A stretch of DNA of 64,000 nucleotides from Candidatus Westeberhardia cardiocondylae (GTDB lineage Bacteria; Pseudomonadota; Gammaproteobacteria; Enterobacterales; Enterobacteriaceae). The stretch is taken from the NCBI GenBank assembly GCA_024648785.1, contig JABYQB010000004.1:1-64000 (forward strand), in the 5' to 3' direction. Position numbers and translations under genes: made by a program. Positions 1 through 12,522 of this stretch are shown piece after piece. How positions within the stretch are numbered: position 1 is the stretch's first letter; each line of letters opens with the position of its first letter. The notes beneath the pieces were generated by a model, which made no database searches, was not told the DNA's origin, and saw only the letters and a list, made by a program, of their open reading frames with translations.

Positions 1-197
1 TTAAAATATTTAAAACTTATATAAATAAAATTTATAACAAATTTTATAGAAAAATATTTTTTATAAAAATTAACAAAATTTATTAACAAAATAATTAAAA
101 TATCAAAAATAAAAACATAATAAAAATTATAAAAAACAATAATATTATAATTTATATAAAAATATAATAAATACTTATAACAAAAATTTTAAAATAT

Positions 198-1322
198 ATG
201 TTTGAAATTAATTATATAAAAAATAAAATAATAAAAGTAAAAAAAAAAATAAAAATATTAAAAAATATTTTTAATTACCATGAAAAAAAAAATAGACTTA
301 AAAAAATAGAAAATATTTTACAACAACCAAATTTATGGAAAAAACCAAAATATGCAAAAAATATAAACAAAGAACAATCTGAACTAAATTCTGTAGTTTA
401 CAATATAAAATCAATTTCAAATAATATAAAAAACATAAATAAAATTATAAAGTTAAAAATTCAAAATCAAAATACAAATTATACACTTAATTATAATACA
501 GTCAAACAATTAAAAAATATTGAAAAAGAAATAAAAAAAATAGAATATTTACGTTTCTTCTATAAAAAATATGACATTTCCAATTGTTATATGGATATAC
601 AAGCAGGATCTGGTGGCGTTGAAGCACAAGATTGGGCAAATATGCTACTAAGAATGTACTTACGTTGGTCTGAAAATCATAAATTTAAAACAACAATTAT
701 TGAAAAAACGACTGGAGAAATTACTGGAATTAAATCAGCAACAATAAAAATTTCTGGGAAATATGCTTATGGATGGGCTCACACTGAAACAGGAATACAC
801 AGATTAGTACGAAAAAGTCCATTTAACTATACTGGTAAAAGACACACATCTTTTAGTTCTATATTTATATATCCGGAAATGAGCGAAAGTATTAAAATAA
901 ATATTAAACCAGAAACACTTCGTATTGATGTTTATAGATCATCTGGAGCAGGTGGACAACATGTTAATAAAATAGAATCTGCAGTTCGAATTACTCATTT
1001 ACCAACCAACATAGTTACACAATGTCAAAACGAAAGATCACAACATAAAAATAAAAATCAAGCTATGAAACAACTAAAAGCCAAATTATATAAATTAGAA
1101 ATAGAGAAAAAAAATATTGAAAAAAAAAATATAGAAACAACAAAATCTAATATCGGGTGGGGTAGACAAATTAGATCATATATATTAGATGATTCTAGAA
1201 TAAAAGATCTAAGAACAGGATTAGAAACAAGAAATATTCAAAATATTTTAGATGGAAATTTAGATATATTTATAAGAGAAAATTTAAAATATAGACTATC
1301 AAAAGGAAAAAAATATGTCTAA
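198..1322 (+). CDS. prfB: Peptide chain release factor 2 (RF2)
   Basis: RF2 recognises UAA and UGA stop codons in the ribosomal A site and triggers peptide release. The 374-aa protein aligns end to end with E. coli RF2 (365 aa). The stop-codon recognition tripeptide SPF is at about residues 207-209 ([14 protein letters not shown]) and the catalytic GGQ loop at 252-254 ([11 protein letters not shown]). The reading frame is continuous: where most bacteria have an in-frame UGA at codon 26 needing a +1 programmed frameshift, this gene reads Phe25-Asn26 (TTT AAT), so the usual autoregulation is gone. The C-terminus has a short basic extension (SKGKKYV). The last 8 bases overlap lysS, as in the enterobacterial prfB-lysS operon. 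UGA still ends some genes here (pcm, nuoN, dnaK), so RF2 is needed. Confidence 0.97.
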   Translation: MFEINYIKNKIIKVKKKIKILKNIFNYHEKKNRLKKIENILQQPNLWKKPKYAKNINKEQSELNSVVYNIKSISNNIKNINKIIKLKIQNQNTNYTLNYNTVKQLKNIEKEIKKIEYLRFFYKKYDISNCYMDIQAGSGGVEAQDWANMLLRMYLRWSENHKFKTTIIEKTTGEITGIKSATIKISGKYAYGWAHTETGIHRLVRKSPFNYTGKRHTSFSSIFIYPEMSESIKINIKPETLRIDVYRSSGAGGQHVNKIESAVRITHLPTNIVTQCQNERSQHKNKNQAMKQLKAKLYKLEIEKKNIEKKNIETTKSNIGWGRQIRSYILDDSRIKDLRTGLETRNIQNILDGNLDIFIRENLKYRLSKGKKYV

Positions 1323-2838
1323 AATTCACGAACATAATAATTATAAAATTAACAAATTAAATAATGAATTATCAATACGAAAAGAAAAATTAAAAAAATT
1401 AAAAAAAGTAGGAAATGCGTTTCCAAACAAATTTAGAAAAAATATTAATTTTAACAATATATATAAAACATACGGACAAAAAAGCAAAAAAGAACTAAAA
1501 ATAATTAATTTATCAGTCAGTGTTGCTGGAAGAATGATATCTAGAAGAATAATGGGAAAAAATTCATTTATAACATTACAAAATATAGAAGGAAACATCC
1601 AATTATACGTAACAAGTAAAAATATTTCAGAAAATTTTTATAAAAAACAATTTAAACAATGGGATTTAGGAGATATTATAGGAACACATGGGGTGTTATT
1701 TAAAACAAATACTGGAGAAATATCTATTTATTGTAAACAAATTTATTTGTTAACTAAATCAATACGTCCATTACCAGACAAATTTCATGGATTAAAAAAT
1801 CGTGAAACTAGATATAGAAAAAGATATTTAGATCTAATTACTAATGAAAAAACAAGACAAACATTTAAAACTAGATCAAAAATTATTACAGAAATACGCA
1901 AATTTATGCAAAAACATCATTTTATGGAAGTAGAAACACCAATGATGCAAAATGCACCTGGTGGTGCTACAGCTAATCCTTTTCATACCTACCACAACTC
2001 TTTAAACATAAATATGTATATGAGAATAGCACCTGAATTATATCTAAAACAATTAATCATAGGTGGATTTGAAAAAATATTTGAAATAAATAAAAATTTT
2101 AGAAATGAAGGATTATCTCCATACCACAATCCAGAATTTACTATGATGGAACTTTATATAGCATATGAAGATTATAAAGGACTAATTATTTTAATAGAAA
2201 ATTTATTTAAAACTATAACAAAAAAAATATTAGGTAGTAATTTACTAAATTACAACAATAATACTTTTGATTTTGGAAAACCATTTAATAAAATGACAAT
2301 GCAAGAAGCAATATTTCATGTACATCCAAAAATAACAAAAAAACAAATAAATAACATAAAAGATGCCAATAAAATCGCAAACTTTCTTGGAATAAAAACT
2401 AAACAAAAATGGGGGTTAGGTAAAATACAAACAAAAATTTTTGAAAGCACAGTAGTTAATAATTTAATTCAACCAACATTTATCACACATTACCCTGCAG
2501 AAGTATCCCCCCTAGCCAGAAAAAACGATAAAAACCCATTTTTAACAGATAGATTTGAATTATTCATAGGAGGTTTCGAAATTGGAAATGGTTTTTCAGA
2601 ATTAAACGATCCAGAAGATCAAGAAAAACAATTTAAAAAAAATACAACAGAAACAAATGAAACAAAAGATGAAATTATACCTTATGACAAAAATTATATA
2701 ATTGCACTAGAACACGGACTACCTCCTACAGCAGGATTAGGAATAGGAATAGATAGGCTCGTTATGTTATTCACAAATAAAAAAACAATACGAGATGTCA
2801 TTTTATTCCCGTTATTAAAACACAAAAATCAAAAATAA
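1315..2838 (+). CDS. lysS: Lysyl-tRNA synthetase, class II
   Basis: Charges tRNA-Lys with lysine using ATP, in the cytoplasm. The 507-aa length matches E. coli LysS (505 aa). An N-terminal OB-fold anticodon-binding domain (residues about 60-150, [13 protein letters not shown]...ITLQNIEG) precedes the class II catalytic core, with motif 2 [18 protein letters not shown] and motif 3 [13 protein letters not shown] near the C-terminus. The start lies inside the end of prfB and is preceded by AAAGG within the prfB coding sequence, so the two are probably translationally coupled. The lysine-rich N-terminus is typical of plus-strand genes in this window. Identification is secure. Confidence 0.97.
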   Translation: MSKIHEHNNYKINKLNNELSIRKEKLKKLKKVGNAFPNKFRKNINFNNIYKTYGQKSKKELKIINLSVSVAGRMISRRIMGKNSFITLQNIEGNIQLYVTSKNISENFYKKQFKQWDLGDIIGTHGVLFKTNTGEISIYCKQIYLLTKSIRPLPDKFHGLKNRETRYRKRYLDLITNEKTRQTFKTRSKIITEIRKFMQKHHFMEVETPMMQNAPGGATANPFHTYHNSLNINMYMRIAPELYLKQLIIGGFEKIFEINKNFRNEGLSPYHNPEFTMMELYIAYEDYKGLIILIENLFKTITKKILGSNLLNYNNNTFDFGKPFNKMTMQEAIFHVHPKITKKQINNIKDANKIANFLGIKTKQKWGLGKIQTKIFESTVVNNLIQPTFITHYPAEVSPLARKNDKNPFLTDRFELFIGGFEIGNGFSELNDPEDQEKQFKKNTTETNETKDEIIPYDKNYIIALEHGLPPTAGLGIGIDRLVMLFTNKKTIRDVILFPLLKHKNQK

Positions 2839-3131
2839 AAAAAACAATAAACTATAAATTTTAATATTTAATTTATTTAAATTATATTAATAAAATTTAA
2901 AAATATAAATTTCTATTATTTTTATAAAATTTCAATATATTATTAAATATTTAAAATAATTAAAACTAATATTGACAAAATATATATAATATATAAAAAC
3001 ATATTGTTTTAAAGTTTTATTAAATTATTAAAATACAAATACAAAATAAGAAAATTAAAAAAATTAATACTGAAAATTTTTTAAATCTTGTATAATAATC
3101 AAAATTAATAACAAAACAGAATATCAAATAT

Positions 3132-5741
3132 ATGAATATTAGTACTTCTGAAATACGACAAAAATTCCTAATTTTTTTCAAACAAAAAGGACATAAAATA
3201 ATTAAAGGAAGTTCACTAATTCCAAAAAATGATCCATCATTATTGTTTACTAATGCTGGAATGAATCAATTTAAAGATATATTTTTAGAAAAAACTAAAC
3301 CACTAAATAAACGAATTACTACTACACAATACTGTATACGTGCCGGAGGAAAACATAATGACTTAGAAAATATTGGATACACAATGCAACATAATACTTT
3401 CTTCGAAATGTTAGGAAATTTTAGTTTCGGTGATTACTTTAAAGAAGAAGCAATACAATTTTCTTGGGAACTATTAACTGATAAAAAATGGTTTAATCTA
3501 CCTAAAAATAAATTTTATATTACCATATATGAAAAAGATAAAGAAACATATAATATATGGAAAAATAAAATTAAAATACCTGATAAACAAATTATTCTCA
3601 TTAAAAATGAAAAAAACAAAATATATCATTCAAAAAACTTTTGGAGAATGGGTGATACTGGGCCATGCGGACCATGTTCAGAAATTTTATATAAAAATGA
3701 AAAAAATATACAAAAAAATAAATACATTGAGTTATGGAATTTAGTATTTATACAATATAATCAACAAGATGAAGAAATTTTTATTCCTTTAAATAAACCA
3801 TCAATAGATACAGGAATGGGATTAGAAAGATTAACATCAATTTTACAAAATGTGAATTCAAATTATGAAATTGATGTTTTTAAAAAACTAATTTCTGCTA
3901 TATCAGAAATATTAAACATTAAAAATTCAAAACAAAAATCATTGTACATTTTAGCAGATCACATTAGATCATGTGCTTTTTTAATAAATTACGGAGTAAT
4001 ACCTTCAAATGAAGGAAGGGGATATGTGCTTCGCAGAATAATTAGACGAGCTATTAGACATGGAAATACCTTAGGTACCAAAGATATTTTTTTCTATAAA
4101 ATATTAACACCATTCATTGATATTATGCAAGACATTACAAAACCATTAAAAACAAAACAAAAAAAAATAGAAAAAATATTACAACAAGAAGAAGAAAAAT
4201 TTACTGATATCTTAAAAAGAGGAATGATTTTCTTAAAAAAAGAAATAAAAAATAAAAATAAAAAAATAACAGAAAAAACCGCATTTTTCTTACATAACAC
4301 ATATGGTTTTCCAATAGATTTAACTATTGACATCTGTAAAGAAAATAACATAAAAATAGACATTAAAAAAATAAAAGAAATAACAAAATTACAAAATAAA
4401 AAAAATAAAAAAATACATACTAACAATAAACACAAAAAAAACAACATATTACTAAATATACAACAAACTAAATTTTTTGGTTATTCAAAATATCAACATA
4501 AAGGAAAAATTATAGCAATAATTCAAAAAAACACACTAAAACAGTCAATACAAAAAGGAGAAACTGCTATTATAATACTAAACGAAACATCATTTTATGG
4601 TGAATCAGGAGGACAAATAGGAGACACTGGTACATTAGAATCAAAAAATGGCACAATATTTAAAGTAACAGATACAAAAAAATATGAAAAAGAAATTTTC
4701 GGACATATAGGAAAATTAAAACATGGAACATTAAAATTAGGAATGACAATATATACAAAAATCAATATAAAAAAAAGAAAATTAATACAAATAAACCATA
4801 CTACAACTCATTTACTACATTCAGCTATACAAAAAATTTTAAACATAAATGTCCAACAAAAAGGATCATTAATAAACGATAAATATTTATATTTTGATTT
4901 TTCATATCATAAATCACTAACTAAAAAACAAATTTATCAAATTGAAAATTTAATTAATAATTGGATTAGACAAAATATACAAATTACTACAAAAATTATT
5001 AAAATAAATAAAATTTCAGAAAAACATACCATTAATTCATTAATACAAAAATACGGAAAAAAAATTCGAATACTAATTATAAAAAATATATCTACTGAAT
5101 TTTGTTGCGGAACACACACCAATAGCACAGGTAATATTGGAATATTTCACATACTTTTTGAAAATAGTATATCTTCAGGAATAAGAAGAATTAAAGCAAT
5201 TACTGGAGAAAAAGTATGTACATTATTTCAAGAACAAAATAATATACTACAAAATATCAAATATTTATTTAACAGCAATAACAAAACAATATTAGATAAA
5301 TTAAAAAAAATTGAAAAATTTTATAAAACATTTAAAAAAGACATACAAAAAATTAATGAACAAAAATTTTTAAAACAAAATATATCAATAATTAAAAAAA
5401 ATATTGAAAATATAAATGGAATACAAATACTAATAAAAATAGTAAATAACATAAAACCAAAAACATTAAGAATACTAGCTAAAAATTTAAACAATAAAGA
5501 AAAAATATCTATTGTAGTATTAGCGACAAATATAGAAAATAAAACAATGATAGTATCTTGTGTTACAGAAAATATTTTTAATAAAATTACAGCTACCAAA
5601 ATTATTAAAAATATTACAAAACAAATAAATGGAAAAGGTGGAGGTAAAAAAAAATTTGCAGAATGTGGAGGAAAAAATATTATTGAATTACCATATGCAT
5701 TATCAAAATTAAAAAATACAATATACAAATGTCTACAATAA
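3132..5741 (+). CDS. alaS: Alanyl-tRNA synthetase
   Basis: Charges tRNA-Ala and hydrolyses misacylated Ser/Gly-tRNA-Ala. The 869 aa (E. coli 876) contain the class II catalytic core (FTNAGMNQFKDIFL, RAGGKHNDLENIGYT, FFEMLGNFSFGDYF), then the editing domain with the zinc ligands HTTTHLLH and CCGTHTNSTG, and the C-terminal glycine-rich C-Ala segment (GKGGGKKKFAECGGKN). All editing ligands are present, so proofreading is probably intact. The linker at about residues 400-450 is very Lys/Asn-rich low-complexity sequence. The gene lies upstream of tRNA-Ser(GCU), as in enterobacteria, but csrA, which normally sits between them, is absent. Confidence 0.97.
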   Translation: MNISTSEIRQKFLIFFKQKGHKIIKGSSLIPKNDPSLLFTNAGMNQFKDIFLEKTKPLNKRITTTQYCIRAGGKHNDLENIGYTMQHNTFFEMLGNFSFGDYFKEEAIQFSWELLTDKKWFNLPKNKFYITIYEKDKETYNIWKNKIKIPDKQIILIKNEKNKIYHSKNFWRMGDTGPCGPCSEILYKNEKNIQKNKYIELWNLVFIQYNQQDEEIFIPLNKPSIDTGMGLERLTSILQNVNSNYEIDVFKKLISAISEILNIKNSKQKSLYILADHIRSCAFLINYGVIPSNEGRGYVLRRIIRRAIRHGNTLGTKDIFFYKILTPFIDIMQDITKPLKTKQKKIEKILQQEEEKFTDILKRGMIFLKKEIKNKNKKITEKTAFFLHNTYGFPIDLTIDICKENNIKIDIKKIKEITKLQNKKNKKIHTNNKHKKNNILLNIQQTKFFGYSKYQHKGKIIAIIQKNTLKQSIQKGETAIIILNETSFYGESGGQIGDTGTLESKNGTIFKVTDTKKYEKEIFGHIGKLKHGTLKLGMTIYTKINIKKRKLIQINHTTTHLLHSAIQKILNINVQQKGSLINDKYLYFDFSYHKSLTKKQIYQIENLINNWIRQNIQITTKIIKINKISEKHTINSLIQKYGKKIRILIIKNISTEFCCGTHTNSTGNIGIFHILFENSISSGIRRIKAITGEKVCTLFQEQNNILQNIKYLFNSNNKTILDKLKKIEKFYKTFKKDIQKINEQKFLKQNISIIKKNIENINGIQILIKIVNNIKPKTLRILAKNLNNKEKISIVVLATNIENKTMIVSCVTENIFNKITATKIIKNITKQINGKGGGKKKFAECGGKNIIELPYALSKLKNTIYKCLQ

Positions 5742-5839
5742 TAAATATTAATTTTATATTAAAAATAAAATTAACAAAAATATATTAAAAATATAAACGA
5801 ATAAAATAATATAAAATTTAATAAGAAAAAATATAAAAT

Positions 5840-5926
5840 GGTGAAATGGCCGAGTGGTTGAAGGCGTTCCCCTGCTAAGGGAATATACGATTCTTCGTAT
5901 CGAGAGTTCGAATCTCTCTTTCACCG
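5840..5926 (+). tRNA. serV: tRNA-Ser (anticodon GCU)
   Basis: An 87-nt type II tRNA with acceptor stem GGTGAAA/TTTCACC, discriminator G, an extended variable arm, and anticodon loop CTGCTAA giving GCU, which reads AGC/AGU serine codons. The T loop is TTCGAAT. The sequence closely follows E. coli serV. No CCA is encoded, so the 3' end must be added by CCA-adding enzyme. Its place after alaS matches the serV position in enterobacteria. Confidence 0.97.
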
Positions 5927-5942
5927 ATCATACAAAATACAT

Positions 5943-6016
5943 GCATCCGTAGCTCAATTGGACAGAGTACTCGGCTACGAACCGAGCGGTCGGAGGTTCG
6001 AATCCTCTCGGATGCG
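5943..6016 (+). tRNA. argQ: tRNA-Arg (anticodon ACG, read as ICG)
   Basis: A 74-nt tRNA with acceptor stem GCATCCG/CGGATGC and anticodon loop CTACGAA giving ACG. The wobble A is expected to be converted to inosine by TadA, so that it reads CGU, CGC and CGA. It is nearly identical to the E. coli argVYZQ tRNAs that follow serV, here reduced to one copy. The discriminator base is G instead of the E. coli A. CCA is not encoded. A 60-aa antisense ORF across this locus is a shadow. Confidence 0.97.
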
Positions 6017-6132
6017 TATAAATATTTAATAAATTAAATAATATATAAAATATCATCATTACAAAATAATTATTAAAATAAACATTAATAATGTTAAAAC
6101 ATAAAAACACAAAATTATATAAAAAATTAAAA

Positions 6133-6204
6133 GTCTTCGTAGTTAAATGGATATAACAAGTTCCTCCTAAGAACTAATTACAGGTTCAATTCCTGTCGAA
6201 GACG
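6133..6204 (+). tRNA. argW: tRNA-Arg (anticodon CCU)
   Basis: A 72-nt tRNA with acceptor stem GTCTTCG/CGAAGAC, anticodon stem-loop AGTTC-CTCCTAA-GAACT giving CCU, and T arm ACAGG-TTCAATT-CCTGT. It reads the rare AGG arginine codon and is highly similar to E. coli argW. In E. coli argW lies elsewhere on the chromosome, so the junction with argQ looks like a rearrangement or deletion product in this lineage. CCA is not encoded. Confidence 0.95.
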
Positions 6205-6327
6205 ACAAATTAAAATGAAAAATAATAAATTAAAAAACTTTAACATTAAAATTTTAAATAAATTTTACTAAATATCTTTTTATTATAAATAAATAAAATA
6301 ATTACAAAAATTAATAAATAAATTTTA

Positions 6328-6996
6328 TTAACTTTTAACTTTAATACCAACATCACTACTAATAAGTAATATATCAGCCTTTCTAATAGCAAACAAACCA
6401 ACAGTAACAATACCAGGAATATTATTCAATCTTTTTTCAAAATCTATTGCATTTACAATATTTAAATTATGTACATCTAATATAATATTACCATTATCAG
6501 TTATTACATTTTCCCTATATTTAGGAAATCCACCAAAACAAACTAATTCTTTTGAAACCACAGAACGAGCCATTGGAATAACTTCTATAGGAAGTGGAAA
6601 TTTACCCAAAATTTTTACTACTTTAGTAACATCAACAATACAAATAAATTTTTTCGATGCAAACGAAATAATCTTTTCTTTAGTAAGAGCTGCTCCCCCC
6701 CCTTTAACCATTTGCATTAAATCATTAACCTCATCAGCACTATCTATATATATATCTAAAGAATCATGTAAATCATTCAAATCATACAATGGTATTCCAA
6801 TATTTTTTAATTGAATTGATGATATCTCAGAGCTAGAAACAACACCCTTAATTTGATCTTTTATAGAAGACAAAGCATCTATAAAATATGAAACAGTAGA
6901 ACCTGTCCCAACACCAATAATAGTATTGGGTTTAATATATCGTAATGCAAATAAAGCAACCTTTTTTTTTAATTTCTCTTTTTTAAACATATACAT
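6328..6996 (-). CDS. rpiA: Ribose-5-phosphate isomerase A
   Basis: Interconverts ribose-5-phosphate and ribulose-5-phosphate in the non-oxidative pentose phosphate pathway. It has 222 aa against 219 in E. coli. The phosphate-binding [15 protein letters not shown], the DSADEVN loop with the catalytic aspartates, the catalytic-lysine segment [12 protein letters not shown] and the late GIVTVGLFA are all present. The first ATG (6996) is used; an in-frame ATG two codons later (6990) would give the E. coli-like N-terminus and cannot be excluded. Together with talB it supplies pentose phosphate interconversion. The KGGGA codons form a run of eight G/C bases, striking in this genome. Confidence 0.96.
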   Translation of the reverse strand: MYMFKKEKLKKKVALFALRYIKPNTIIGVGTGSTVSYFIDALSSIKDQIKGVVSSSEISSIQLKNIGIPLYDLNDLHDSLDIYIDSADEVNDLMQMVKGGGAALTKEKIISFASKKFICIVDVTKVVKILGKFPLPIEVIPMARSVVSKELVCFGGFPKYRENVITDNGNIILDVHNLNIVNAIDFEKRLNNIPGIVTVGLFAIRKADILLISSDVGIKVKS

Positions 6997-7329
6997 ATTA
7001 TTAAAAATACATATTTAATTTATATAATATATTATATTACATACTATATAAAATTTATTAATTAATTAATAATATTTTAATATAAACATTATTAATATAT
7101 AATATGAAATATATTCAATCTTAAAATATTAAAAAACAAACATTTAAATTATATAAAATATATCAAAATTTAAAATATAAATAACAAATAAATATATATT
7201 ATTTAATATTAACAATAATATTTACTTATATTTTTTACATTCAAAATAAAATAAAATTAAATAATTCAAACTTAAAAAATCATTAACACCACTAATTTAC
7301 AACTAAATATAAAAATTAATACATTTAAA
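6997..7329. other. Intergenic region between accC and rpiA
   Basis: About 330 bases of nearly pure A/T, with no ORF homologous to a known gene and no GC-bearing hairpin or tRNA-like segment. It presumably holds the rpiA promoter (minus strand) and the end of the aroQ-accB-accC transcript, but no specific signal can be picked out against this composition. Confidence 0.6.
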
Positions 7330-8655
7330 TTACAAAAAATTTTTCAAGAAATTTATATCAACCTTACCTTTCTGAAATGAAACATCATTAATAATCCTGA
7401 TATGTAAATCAATATTAGTATGTATTCCATTAATTATTAACTCAGACAATGCATTTTTCATTTTTGCAATAGAAATATCTCTATTATCACCCAAGCAAAT
7501 AACTTTACCAATCATAGAATCATAAAATGAAGGAATATAATAACCAGAATAAATATGAGATTCCCAACGCACACCAAAACCTCCGGGGGGGTGGAAACTA
7601 ATTATTTTTCCAAAACTTGGTAAAAAATTTTCGGAACTTTCGGAATTAATACGACACTCTAAAGCATGACCGGATACTTGAATTTGGTTTTGTTTTATCG
7701 ATAATGATTCTCCAAAAGCAACTTTCAATTGCTCCTTAATTAAATCTATACTAGTAATCATTTCAGTAACTGTATGTTCAACTTGAATTCTAGTATTCAT
7801 TTCAATAAAAAAAAATTTACCATCCTTATACAAAAATTCAAATGTTCCAACACCCCTATAACCAATTTCAATACAAACTTTAATACAACATTCAACAATA
7901 TAATTTAAAATTTTTTTTTCAATTCCAATAGAAGGAGCCTCCTCTAACAATTTTTTATGACATCTTTGTATTGAACAATCTCTATTTGATAAAGAAACAA
8001 CATTACCTTTACCATCAGATAAAATCTGTATTTCAATATGACGAGAATTTTTTATATATTTTTCAATATAAAATAAATTATTACTCATATATTTTAATTC
8101 TAAACACATTATTTCAATAATATTATCCAAATCATTTTCATTATACACTACACGAATTCCTTTACCCCCAAAACCCAAAGAAGATTTAATGATAATAGGA
8201 TAGCTTGTATAGCTAACAATATTACGAATCATATTAATATCTGAAATTTCACTAAAACCTGGAACACAAGAAATTCCAAATTTTTTCATAGTATGAATTG
8301 CAGAAATTTTATTACTCATTAATCTTATAGTTTCAGGTTTCGGTCCAACAAAAATAAAACCAGATTTCTCTACCTGTTCTGCAAAATCAGCATTTTCTGA
8401 CAAAAATCCATATCCAGGATGAATAGCAATAGCTCCTGTAACTTCAGCAGCTGAAATAATTGCTGGAACATTTAAATAACTTTTATCTGGTTGAGGAGGT
8501 CCAATACAAACACTCTCGTCTGATAATAAAACATGTTTCAAATTACGATCAGCTGTAGAATATACAGCAACAGTTTTAATACCTAACTCTTTACAAGCTC
8601 TTAAAATACGTAATGCAATTTCACCACGATTCGCAATAACAACTTTATCTAACAT
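7330..8655 (-). CDS. accC: Biotin carboxylase subunit of acetyl-CoA carboxylase
   Basis: ATP-dependent carboxylation of the biotin carried by AccB, the first half of malonyl-CoA synthesis. It has 441 aa (E. coli 449). The N-terminal pre-ATP-grasp fold ([20 protein letters not shown]), the ATP-grasp glycine-rich loop [13 protein letters not shown], the catalytic region [17 protein letters not shown] and the C-terminal lid ([11 protein letters not shown]) are all present. It lies directly downstream of accB on the same strand, the usual accBC operon, with aroQ as first gene. The HPPGG segment is encoded with a run of seven C (seven G on the plus strand). Confidence 0.97.
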   Translation of the reverse strand: MLDKVVIANRGEIALRILRACKELGIKTVAVYSTADRNLKHVLLSDESVCIGPPQPDKSYLNVPAIISAAEVTGAIAIHPGYGFLSENADFAEQVEKSGFIFVGPKPETIRLMSNKISAIHTMKKFGISCVPGFSEISDINMIRNIVSYTSYPIIIKSSLGFGGKGIRVVYNENDLDNIIEIMCLELKYMSNNLFYIEKYIKNSRHIEIQILSDGKGNVVSLSNRDCSIQRCHKKLLEEAPSIGIEKKILNYIVECCIKVCIEIGYRGVGTFEFLYKDGKFFFIEMNTRIQVEHTVTEMITSIDLIKEQLKVAFGESLSIKQNQIQVSGHALECRINSESSENFLPSFGKIISFHPPGGFGVRWESHIYSGYYIPSFYDSMIGKVICLGDNRDISIAKMKNALSELIINGIHTNIDLHIRIINDVSFQKGKVDINFLKNFL

Positions 8656-8679
8656 TTTATTTTATACTATAAAATCAAA

Positions 8680-9144
8680 TTATTTAATAAGAACTAATGG
8701 TTCATCAAACTCAACAGGTTGACCATCATTCAAAAAAATTATTTTAACTATTCCAGATATATCTGACTGAATACTATGAACAGTCTTCATTGCTTCAATA
8801 ATAAATAAAGTGTCACCAATATCAACTTTATCTCCAACCTCTACAAACGGTTTTGAACCAGGATAAGAAGAACGATAAAATGTTCCTACCATAGGTGATC
8901 GTATAATATTACCATCTTCTGTATTATAAGAAATATCATTATCTTTACTACATGAAGAAGAGACAAATATCTTACTATTTTTATTTTTTAAAGATAAATG
9001 ATTTTTAGTATGTAAAAAAGAATTACAAAACTTATTCTTATCACGATTTATACGAATATATTCACCACCTTTATTAATTTCTAACTCACAAATATTAGAT
9101 TTTTCAACCAATTCTATAAGTTTTTTAATCTTGAGAATATCCAT
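8680..9144 (-). CDS. accB: Biotin carboxyl carrier protein of acetyl-CoA carboxylase
   Basis: Carries biotin between AccC and the AccA/AccD carboxyltransferase. The C-terminal biotinyl domain ([20 protein letters not shown]...) is clear, and the linker is short and serine-rich. Translation is placed at ATG 9144 because [16 protein letters not shown] matches the E. coli N-terminus [16 protein letters not shown], giving 154 aa (E. coli 156). The ORF-track start at 9165 adds seven residues and overlaps the aroQ stop as TAATG, so a coupled upstream start is possible. The biotin-lysine motif is EAMKTV instead of the usual EAMKMM: the lysine is kept but the following methionine is threonine. Confidence 0.95.
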   Translation of the reverse strand: MDILKIKKLIELVEKSNICELEINKGGEYIRINRDKNKFCNSFLHTKNHLSLKNKNSKIFVSSSCSKDNDISYNTEDGNIIRSPMVGTFYRSSYPGSKPFVEVGDKVDIGDTLFIIEAMKTVHSIQSDISGIVKIIFLNDGQPVEFDEPLVLIK

Positions 9145-9164
9145 ATAAATATTTATATACAACA

Positions 9165-9620
9165 TTAATTAGACATCAATAATTTTTTAACAGCCATTCT
9201 TAATGCATAAAAATAACCATAATGTCCAAAACCACATATCATTCCAAGAGCAATATCAGAAATATAAGAAATGTGCCTAAAAGATTCTCTTGAAAAAATA
9301 TTAGAAATATGTACTTCAATACACGGAATATTTACAGCTAATAATGCATCACGTATAGAAATACTAGTATGAGTAAATGCAGCAGGATTAATAATAATAA
9401 AATCCACATCTTTTTTCTTAGCATTATGTATAACATCAATTAACATATATTCAGCATTTGATTGAAAATGACTTAACTTAACATTTAATTCATTAGATAA
9501 TATATACAAATCTTTAATAATATCCTCAAGACTTTTTATACCATAATTATCAATTTCACGAGTACCAAGCAAGTTTAAATTTGGACCATTAATAATTAAA
9601 ATATGAAATTTCTTATTCAT
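9165..9620 (-). CDS. aroQ: 3-dehydroquinate dehydratase, type II
   Basis: Dehydrates 3-dehydroquinate to 3-dehydroshikimate, the third step of the shikimate pathway. The 151-aa protein has type II hallmarks: [13 protein letters not shown] followed by a Tyr in DNYG, the substrate-binding [17 protein letters not shown], and [15 protein letters not shown] with the catalytic histidine. This is the small dodecameric enzyme, unrelated to the AroD form used by E. coli. The aroQ-accB-accC order is common in other gammaproteobacteria, so the locus is ancestral and not a transfer. With aroC it shows that at least part of chorismate synthesis is kept. Confidence 0.96.
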   Translation of the reverse strand: MNKKFHILIINGPNLNLLGTREIDNYGIKSLEDIIKDLYILSNELNVKLSHFQSNAEYMLIDVIHNAKKKDVDFIIINPAAFTHTSISIRDALLAVNIPCIEVHISNIFSRESFRHISYISDIALGMICGFGHYGYFYALRMAVKKLLMSN

Positions 9621-11404
<1,784 letters not shown>

Positions 11405-11468
11405 AGAACATTTTTTAAATAATTCTTTAAAATACAAATGAAATAATTTTCCTATATTTAAAATTCTT

Positions 11469-12278
11469 ATGAAGAAAAATTTTAATAATAAATTTTTTAC
11501 AAAATTTAAATTTATAATAATAATTATATTTTCTGTAACATTGATTACATTAGATAAAACATCAAATTTAACAAAAATAATAAAAAATTACTTAGAAAAT
11601 TTTATTAAACCTATATACTTTATTGTTAATATTCCTAATAAAACATATATAAATATCTATAAAATAATAGAATGTTATCAAAAAGCAAAAACAAAACACG
11701 AAATATGTAACAAAAATTATTTAGTACAAAAATATGAAACATTATTACTAAACTATTACAAAACAGAAAATTATCAATTAAGAAAATTATTAAAATTACC
11801 AATTAAAAAACAAAAAAATATTATAATAGCTCAAATTTTATCAAATAATTCACATTCAAATAAATGTCAGATAATAATAAACAAAGGTGAACAAGAAAAT
11901 ATATACATAGGACAACCAGTAATAAACACTCAAGGAATTGTAGGTCAAATTATTTCAACAACTAAAAATACAAGTAGGGTATTATTATTACATGATATAT
12001 CTCATGCAATACCTGTAAAAATATTAAGAAACAACACACATGGTATCCTGGTAGGAAAAGGATTATCACAAAATCTTGAGTTAAAACATATACCAGAATA
12101 TCATGACATTAAAATAGGAGATATATTAATATCTTCAGGATTAGGAGGGTGTTTTCCAAAAGGATATCCAGTTGCTATAATAACTAAAATAGTAAAAAAT
12201 TTTAAATATCCCTATACTATTATTCAAGCAAAATCTGTAATACATATTCAAGATTTAAATTACTTAATTTTAATATAA
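11469..12278 (+). CDS. mreC: Rod-shape determining protein MreC (short form)
   Basis: A periplasmic scaffold that links MreB filaments to the elongasome (MreD, RodA, PBP2). It has one N-terminal membrane anchor (about residues 13-30, FIIIIIFSVTLITL), a helical region with probable coiled coil (about 65-105), then the beta-rich MreC domain (AQILSNNSHSNKCQIIINKGEQENIYIGQPV, GILVGKGLSQNLEL, ISSGLGGCFPKGYPVA). The 269 aa are about 100 shorter than E. coli MreC (367 aa); the low-complexity C-terminal tail is missing while the core domain is complete. Its place between mreB and mreD confirms the call. Confidence 0.95.
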   Translation: MKKNFNNKFFTKFKFIIIIIFSVTLITLDKTSNLTKIIKNYLENFIKPIYFIVNIPNKTYINIYKIIECYQKAKTKHEICNKNYLVQKYETLLLNYYKTENYQLRKLLKLPIKKQKNIIIAQILSNNSHSNKCQIIINKGEQENIYIGQPVINTQGIVGQIISTTKNTSRVLLLHDISHAIPVKILRNNTHGILVGKGLSQNLELKHIPEYHDIKIGDILISSGLGGCFPKGYPVAIITKIVKNFKYPYTIIQAKSVIHIQDLNYLILI

Positions 12279-12522
12279 AATAAATATTTTATACATAAAA
12301 CTATAAAGATAAAATTTAATAATTAATTTAATTTTTTATATTATTTTAAATAAAATAATTTAAATAAAAAATTTAATATATTTAAAATATAAATATAATT
12401 TATTTAAAATTAAATAATTCTTATAAAGAATTTTATAACCAAAATCAAAATTAAAAAAATTTATTATTTATAATAAACTTGCATTCAAATTAAATTAAAT
12501 ACTTTAATAAATATATAAAAAG

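Noticed and set aside
2972-2997. TTGACA followed by TATAAA upstream of alaS
   Set aside because: Spacing is about 14 instead of 16-18, and TATAAT-like strings are ubiquitous here; not reliable enough to call a promoter.
4094-4447. 117-aa minus-strand hydrophobic ORF inside alaS, and similar antisense ORFs in other genes
   Set aside because: Antisense shadows of Lys-rich coding sequence (AAA read as TTT) give Phe-rich membrane-like strings; the sense genes are clear.
5928-6110. 60-aa minus-strand ORF containing HPRGFEPPTARF
   Set aside because: It is the antisense of tRNA-Arg(ACG); such peptides are a frequent misannotation over tRNA genes.
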